64,000 bases of DNA from Mytilus trossulus (taxonomy: Eukaryota > Mollusca > Bivalvia > Mytilida > Mytilidae), in contig NC_086373.1 in NCBI RefSeq assembly GCF_036588685.1, forward strand, positions 51,157,164 to 51,221,163. The letters run 5' to 3'. The number at the start of each line of letters is the position of its first letter. The stretch's first letter is position 1. Below the pieces are notes generated by a model. That model ran no database searches and was not told where the DNA came from. It saw nothing but the letters and a program-made list of their open reading frames with translations. The translations under genes and the position numbers were made by a program. Shown here one piece after another: positions 61,797-64,000 of the stretch.

Positions 61797-62991
61797 GGAT
61801 TAATATAGATTAATTTAACTATAAGTTCCCTACTTTATAAAACTTTATTCCGTTCTGCCCTCTCAAAATAAACTGAGTTCCTGTGTATTTTGTAGTACGT
61901 ATTTATATTGTTATTTTAAACCAATATATCAGCTCATTAAAAACAACAGGCAAACTACTATAAAACATCACTGAGAATCATATATTCCTATTGCTTCAAT
62001 AATCATTACTTGAAGATCAGCAGTTACGATAATGATAATACTTTATCCAAAAAGCAATACAGCTTATAGAATAATACGTATTTTACAATAAATCTTTCAT
62101 TGCACCAGTGACAATAAACTATGCTATTGTTTGTTAAGCATAATTGCTAATTTATGGCAATATAATATACTAACAGTTTTCATAGTTAGGTTAGCTTTTT
62201 TCGTTGACATTAGCAATTGAAAAAAAACCTGGTCAACTTTCTATTGCTCCCAAGTTTGTTTATTACAACATGTATTATGAAGGGTTATATGAATAATCAT
62301 ATAAATATTTATTACACTTTTTGTATTATAGAAACGTGATTTGTGATCATGTGTTTAATTATGATTGTTGTGAAATACTACGTATTAAAGGCATTTATAG
62401 TTATGCCCCAACTTATGGCATTTTGATTTTCAGTCTGTGCCTCCATGTGTGTGTCCGTTTATTTGTTCGTCCGTTCATTCGTCTGTCTGTCTGTTCCGCT
62501 TCAGGTTGAAATTTTAGTTCAAGTAGTTTTGATGTTCAAAGTTGAAGTCCAATCAACTAGAAACTAAGTACACATTTTTCAATTAATACGATCTTTCTTA
62601 TATTAATGCAAAATGAAAGTTAATTTATCCCAATTGCATAATCTATGGACATTATTATTATTAGAAAATGATAGTGCCCGCTTCAGGTTAAAATTTTGGT
62701 CAAAGTAGTTTTTGATGCAGTTTCTGCGTCTGTCCAAAGTCAGGAACCTCGGGCCTTTGTTAGTCTTGTATGGATTTGTTTAAAACCCGCTTTGAAAATT
62801 CGAGAGTATACTGTTTTACCTCTTTCTGTCCGTCAGTCCAGTCCATCCATTCATCCGTTAGTCCGATCCATTTGCGTTTTCATATTCATCACTCAACATC
62901 TTCCACTTTACTGAACACTTTTATCATATTACACATGATAGCCAAGTAGAAATTTTGTCACATTTTCCTCAGGAACTGCAATACAAGGATT
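61797..62991. other. Upstream flank of the GPCR gene
   Basis: AT-rich sequence with a repeat at 62440-62900 that contains (tctg)n and 'gcttcaggttaaaatttt'. No promoter element was assignable. Confidence 0.5.
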
Positions 62992-64000
62992 TTTATACGA
63001 CCGCAAAATTTGAAAAAAAATTCGTCGTATATTGCTATCACGTTGGCGTCGTCGTCTGCGTCGTCGTCGTCGTCCGAATACTTTTAGTTTTCGCACTCTA
63101 ACTTTAGTAAAAGTGAATAGAAATCTATGAAATTTTAACACAAGGTTTATGACCACAAGCGGAAGGTTGGTATTGATTTCGGGAGTTTTGGTCCCAACAT
63201 TTTAGGAATTAGGGGCCAAAAAGGGCCCAAATAAGCATTTTCTTGGTTTTCGCACTATAACTTTAGTTTATGTTAATAGAAATCTATGAAATTTTGACAC
63301 AAGGTTAATGACCACAAAAGAAAGGTTGGGATTGATTTTGGGAGTTTTGGTTTCAACAGTTTAGGAATTAGGGGCAAAAAAAGGGCCCAAATAAGCATTA
63401 TTCTTGGTTTTCGCACAATAACTTTAGTTTAAGTAAATAGAAATCTATGAAATTTAAACACAATGTTAATGACCACAAAAGGATGGTTGGTATTGATTTT
63501 GGGAGTTTATGTCCCAACAGTTTAGGAATTAGGGGCCAAAAAGGGGTCCAAATAAGCATTTTTCTTGGTTTTCGCACCATAACGTTAGTATAAGTAAATA
63601 TAAATCTATGAAATTTAAACACAAGGTTTATGACCATAAAAGGAAGGTTGGTATTGATTTTGGGAGTTTTGGTCCCAACAGTTTAGGAATAAGGGGCCCA
63701 AAGGGTCCAAAATTAAACTTTGTTTGATTTCATCAAAATTTAATAATTTGGGTTCTTTGATATGCCAAATCTTACTGTGTATGTAGATTCTTAACTTTTG
63801 GTCCCGTTTTCTTATTGGTCAAAATTAAGGTCCAAAGGGTCCAAAATTAAACTTAGTTTGATTTTGACAAAAAATGAATTGGTTGGGTTCTTTGATATGC
63901 TGAATCTAAAAATGTACTTAAATTCTTGATTATTGGCCCAGTTTTCAAGTTGGTCCAAATCAGGGTCCAAAATTAAACTTTGTTTGATTTCATCAAAAAT
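62992..64000. mobile_element. TIR element copy C, cut by the window end
   Basis: Starts TTTATACGACCGCAAAAT and follows copies A and B colinearly, including the (GTC)n run and the repeated gaaatctatgaaattt blocks. It runs off the window before its right terminus. Confidence 0.85.

Overview
This is AT-rich animal nuclear DNA: intron-rich genes with GT-AG splice sites, two metazoan peroxisomal genes, a telomere-protein gene, and dense old and young transposon remnants. Several interspersed repeats (for example those carrying 'gatgtggtatgattgcca' or 'acgaaacgcgcgtctggc') look like families I associate with marine mussels. I infer a bivalve mollusc, probably Mytilus or a close relative. This is recognition, not a database result.

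Layout. (1) 308-11937, minus: HSDL2, eight exons, a short-chain dehydrogenase fused to an SCP2 lipid-binding domain and ending in the peroxisomal signal SKL. (2) 13327-18672, plus: an SCPx-type 3-ketoacyl-CoA thiolase, four exons, ending in its own peroxisomal signal AKL and without the SCP2 domain that vertebrate SCPx carries. These two genes are head to head across about 1.4 kb rich in a degenerate tandem repeat. (3) 22110-22871, minus: TMEM69, a DUF3429 membrane protein, coding region in one exon. (4) 32766-48430, plus: TERF2IP/RAP1, the shelterin-associated telomere protein. Ten exons could be assembled in phase (BRCT, Myb, acidic/basic tail); the expected C-terminal RCT domain was not found. 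(5) 60231-61796, minus: an intronless rhodopsin-like GPCR with degenerate class A motifs and a very long third cytoplasmic loop.

The rest is repeats. They include a complete-ended 4.24 kb Ty3/Gypsy LTR element (28337-32576) with 5-bp target duplications but frameshifted ORFs and no RNase H region, three 5'-truncated LINE fragments, and three copies of an element with termini TTTATACGACCGCA (one split by a LINE with a clean 7-bp duplication). There are also a foldback element nested in another TIR element, many MITEs, and several minisatellites inside RAP1 introns.

The most unusual feature is at 39207-39986. A 78-bp unit holding a complete 3' splice site plus the start of a RAP1 BRCT exon is repeated nine times before the true exon, always in frame (78 = 3 x 26). 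Any of nine acceptors could be used without breaking the frame. No tRNA, rRNA or CRISPR was seen.
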